From contig NZ_AKJK01000002.1 of NCBI RefSeq assembly GCF_000282375.1, positions 1 through 33,031 on the forward strand: a stretch of DNA of 33,031 bases, given 5' to 3'. The position numbers were made by a program, and so were the translations under genes. The DNA is from Pseudomonas sp. GM50 (lineage in GTDB: Bacteria; Pseudomonadota; Gammaproteobacteria; Pseudomonadales; Pseudomonadaceae). Below, piece after piece: positions 31,601 to 33,031 of the stretch. Each line of letters begins with the position of its first letter. Position 1 is the first letter of the stretch. The notes beneath the pieces are model-generated. The model was not told the origin of the DNA, searched no databases, and was given only the letters and a program-made list of their open reading frames with translations.

Positions 31601-32519
31601 CCAGATCCAGCGTCTGCGTGATAACGCCGACTGCGCCGAACAAGAGTTCGACGTGCTGCTGGAAGAAGACAACCCGGGCCTGAGCGTCAAGCTCAGCTAC
31701 GACGTCAACCAGGACGTCGCCGCGCCTTACATCAAGAAAGGCATCCGCCCACAGGTTGCCGTGCTGCGTGAGCAGGGCGTCAACGGTCAGGTGGAAATGG
31801 CGGCCGCGTTCGACCGCGCCGGTTTCAACGCGATCGACGTGCACATGAGCGACATTCTGGCCGGCCGTGTCGACCTGAACGAGTTCAAAGGTCTGGTGGC
31901 GTGCGGCGGTTTCTCCTACGGCGACGTACTGGGTGCCGGCGAAGGCTGGGCCAAGTCCGCGCTGTTCAACAGCCGTGCTCGCGATGCCTTCCAGGGCTTC
32001 TTCGAACGTACCGACAGCTTCACCCTCGGCGTGTGCAACGGTTGCCAGATGATGTCCAACCTGCACGAGCTGATCCCGGGCAGCGAGTTCTGGCCGCACT
32101 TCGTGCGTAACCGTTCCGAGCAGTTCGAAGCTCGCGTGGCGATGGTGCAAATCCAGGAGTCGAACTCGATCTTCCTGCAGGGCATGGCCGGTTCGCGCAT
32201 GCCAATCGCTATCGCGCACGGTGAAGGCCATGCCGAATTCGCCAGCGAAGAAGCATTGCTGGAAGCCGATCTGTCGGGTTGCGTGGCGATGCGTTTTGTC
32301 GACAACCATGGCAAGGTCACTGAAAACTACCCGGCCAACCCGAACGGCTCGCCGCGCGGGATCACCGGTTTGACCAGCCGTGACGGTCGCGTGACCATCA
32401 TGATGCCGCACCCGGAGCGGGTGTTCCGCGCCGTGCAGAACTCGTGGCGTTCGGAAGACTGGAACGAAGACGCACCTTGGATGCGTATGTTCCGTAATGC
32501 TCGCGTGTGGGTGAACTAA
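28623..32519 (+). CDS. purL: Phosphoribosylformylglycinamidine synthase
   Basis: This 1298-residue enzyme converts FGAR, glutamine and ATP to FGAM in purine biosynthesis. It is the large single-chain type of gammaproteobacteria: N-terminal linker region, two AIRS-like halves ([20 protein letters not shown] is the first signature; [19 protein letters not shown] is in the second), and a C-terminal class I glutaminase. The glutaminase triad is Cys1138 (GVCNGCQM), His1263 and Glu1265 (MPHPERVF), close to the E. coli numbers. ATG 28623 gives the usual N terminus [14 protein letters not shown]. It diverges from mltF, the usual neighbour. Confidence 0.98.
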   Translation: MLILRGAPALSAFRHSKLLEQLSQKVPAVSGLYAEFAHFAEVTGVLTGDEQQVLARLLKYGPSVPVQEPTGRLFLVLPRFGTISPWSSKASDIARNCGLTKIQRLERGIAFYVAGQFSDAEAQLIAGALHDRMTQIVLDNLEQAAGLFSHAEPKPLTAIDVLGGGRAALEKANTELGLALAEDEIDYLVAAFVGLKRNPHDIELMMFAQANSEHCRHKIFNASWDIDGQSQEKSLFGMIKNTYQMHSEGVLSAYKDNASVIVGSVAGRFFPDPETRQYGAVQEPVHILMKVETHNHPTAIAPFPGASTGSGGEIRDEGATGRGAKPKAGLTGFTVSNLQIPGFEQPWEVPYGKPERIVTALDIMIEGPLGGAAFNNEFGRPALTGYFRTFEQSITTPRGDEVRGYHKPIMLAGGMGNIRAEHVQKGEITVGSKLIVLGGPAMLIGLGGGAASSMATGTSSADLDFASVQRENPEMERRCQEVIDRCWQLGEHNPISFIHDVGAGGLSNAFPELVNDGNRGGRFELRNIPNDEPGMAPHEIWSNESQERYVLAVGPADFERFQAICERERCPFAVVGEATAEPQLTVTDSHFGNSPVDMPLEVLLGKAPRMHRSAVRENELGDDFDPSTLEIADCVERVLHHPAVASKSFLITIGDRTITGLVARDQMVGPWQVPVADVAVTATSFDVYTGEAMAMGERTPLALLDAPASGRMAIGETLTNIAASRIAKISDIKLSANWMSAAGHPGEDARLYDTVKAVGMELCPDLGITIPVGKDSMSMATRWNDEGVDKTVTSPMSLIVTGFAPVADIRQTMTPQLRMDKGTTDLILIDLGRGQNRMGASILAQVHGKLGKQAPDVDDAEDLKAFFAVIQGLNADGHLLAYHDRSDGGLLTSVVEMAFAGHCGLSLNLDGLAETSADIAAILFNEELGAVIQVRQDATPDILAQFSAAGLGDCVSVIGQPMNNGEISITFNGDTVFEGQRRLLQRQWAETSYQIQRLRDNADCAEQEFDVLLEEDNPGLSVKLSYDVNQDVAAPYIKKGIRPQVAVLREQGVNGQVEMAAAFDRAGFNAIDVHMSDILAGRVDLNEFKGLVACGGFSYGDVLGAGEGWAKSALFNSRARDAFQGFFERTDSFTLGVCNGCQMMSNLHELIPGSEFWPHFVRNRSEQFEARVAMVQIQESNSIFLQGMAGSRMPIAIAHGEGHAEFASEEALLEADLSGCVAMRFVDNHGKVTENYPANPNGSPRGITGLTSRDGRVTIMMPHPERVFRAVQNSWRSEDWNEDAPWMRMFRNARVWVN

Positions 32520-32538
32520 CAGCGGGGAGCTGATTGCC

Positions 32539-32850
32539 GTGTACAAGCTCGGTTTTTTTGTTCCGGCCAGTCATGTCGAGGTGGTCAAAAGTGCTGTGTT
32601 CGCTGCCGGTGGCGGGCGGATCGGGGCTTATGATCACTGCGCGTGGCAGGTGTTTGGGTTGGGTCAGTTTCGTCCACTGGATGGCAGTCAGCCGTTTGTT
32701 GGTGAAGCGGGGCAGGTCGAGCAGGTTGAGGAATGGAAGGTTGAGCTTGTGGTCAGCGATGAGTTGATTCGGGCGGTGGTGGTGGCTCTGAAAGAGAGCC
32801 ATCCCTATGAGACGCCGGCTTATGAGGTATGGCGGTTGGAGGATTTCTGA
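32539..32850 (+). CDS. Small NIF3/YqfO-like protein
   Basis: This 103-residue protein resembles the PII-like insert domain found in the middle of YqfO/NIF3 proteins, here as a stand-alone chain. Recognisable stretches are LGFFVPASHVEVVKSAVFAA, GGGRIGAYDHCAWQVFGLGQF and the C-terminal SHPYETPAYEVWRLEDF. The start is GTG 32539 with GGGGAGC about nine bases upstream, 19 bp after purL, so co-transcription is likely. Its function is not established; the fold suggests ligand or metal sensing. A terminator follows at once. Confidence 0.82.
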   Translation: MYKLGFFVPASHVEVVKSAVFAAGGGRIGAYDHCAWQVFGLGQFRPLDGSQPFVGEAGQVEQVEEWKVELVVSDELIRAVVVALKESHPYETPAYEVWRLEDF

Positions 32851-32872
32851 TCTTCCTGGCCGCTGAAATGAG

Positions 32873-32905
32873 AAACCCGCTGAAAGTGATTTCAGCGGGT
32901 TTTTT
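32873..32905 (+). terminator. Rho-independent terminator after the YqfO-like gene
   Basis: AAACCCGCTGAAA pairs with TTTCAGCGGGTTT around the loop GTGA and ends in a T-run, 23 bp after the stop. Confidence 0.93.
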
Positions 32906-33031
32906 GTTGACTGCGATTTTAGGGCGTGGCGGCCTTGGAGCCGACCAGGTTCTTGTTGATTGAGTACATATCCATTGCTGCGGTAACGGCCACTTATGGT
33001 TTCGCCCTGACGGCGACTCCCTTTGGCAAAC
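32906..33031 (-). other. Window edge, possible part of a dispersed repeat
   Basis: No convincing gene is seen. On the minus strand a frame entering from outside reads LPKGVAVRAKP and stops at 32994-32996; a 24-codon GTG frame (ending GSKAATP) follows directly. From memory, similar sequence recurs around Pseudomonas genomes in intergenic positions and yields spurious short proteins, so a dispersed repeat that continues beyond the window is more likely than a gene. Confidence 0.35.

Overview
The window is a chromosomal segment of a Pseudomonas, most likely of the P. fluorescens group. The evidence is the gene order (aapJQMP; yejK-hupN-rlmF-valS-x-holC-pepA-lptFG; lepA-lepB-rnc-era-recO-pdxJ; mltF-purL), the GC-rich third codon positions and several families of REP-type palindromes such as GTAGGAGCGAGGCTTGCC. 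Most of it is housekeeping DNA with very tight gene packing.

Layout. 1-4020: a general L-amino-acid ABC importer operon (aapJ, truncated by the window edge, then aapQ, aapM, aapP), with a hairpin after aapJ and a strong terminator after aapP. 4033-4876: a minus-strand mqsR-mqsA toxin-antitoxin module with a perfect 23-bp operator-like palindrome. 4964-6962: a GntR/FCD regulator followed by a CynX/NimT-family MFS transporter. 7063-8918: an NTF2-like protein, a GIY-YIG protein and a GST. 9024-10378 (minus): YejK coupled to a membrane-anchored glutaredoxin. 10877-11158: an HU protein. 11266-17970 (minus): RlmF, ValRS, an uncharacterised 129-residue protein, the Pol III chi subunit and leucyl aminopeptidase. 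18267-20439: LptF and LptG, divergent from pepA. 20611-26759: LepA, LepB, a small ORF, RNase III, Era, RecO and PdxJ. 26888-28348 (minus): MltF. 28623-32850: PurL and a small NIF3/YqfO-like protein. The last 126 bp hold no clear gene and look like the edge of a repeated sequence.

How the genes work together. AapJQMP import amino acids across the inner membrane. LepB, Era, RNase III and LepA link protein export, ribosome assembly and translation. LptF and LptG form the inner-membrane LPS extractor. HolC belongs to the replication clamp loader, ValRS charges tRNA-Val, RlmF methylates 23S rRNA, PdxJ makes pyridoxine phosphate and PurL carries out a step of purine synthesis. The accessory layer is thin: the mqsRA module, the regulator/transporter pair and the repeats.

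Most unusual points: three overlapping exact 20-bp tandem duplications between era and recO that run into a REP element; the absence of the expected DUF4845 gene between lepB and rnc, with a 39-codon signal-peptide-like ORF there overlapping the rnc start; and the mqsRA operator palindrome. I see no clearly new multi-gene system, CRISPR array, prophage, insertion sequence, tRNA or rRNA. All calls rest on reading the sequence and on recalled family knowledge; no search was run.
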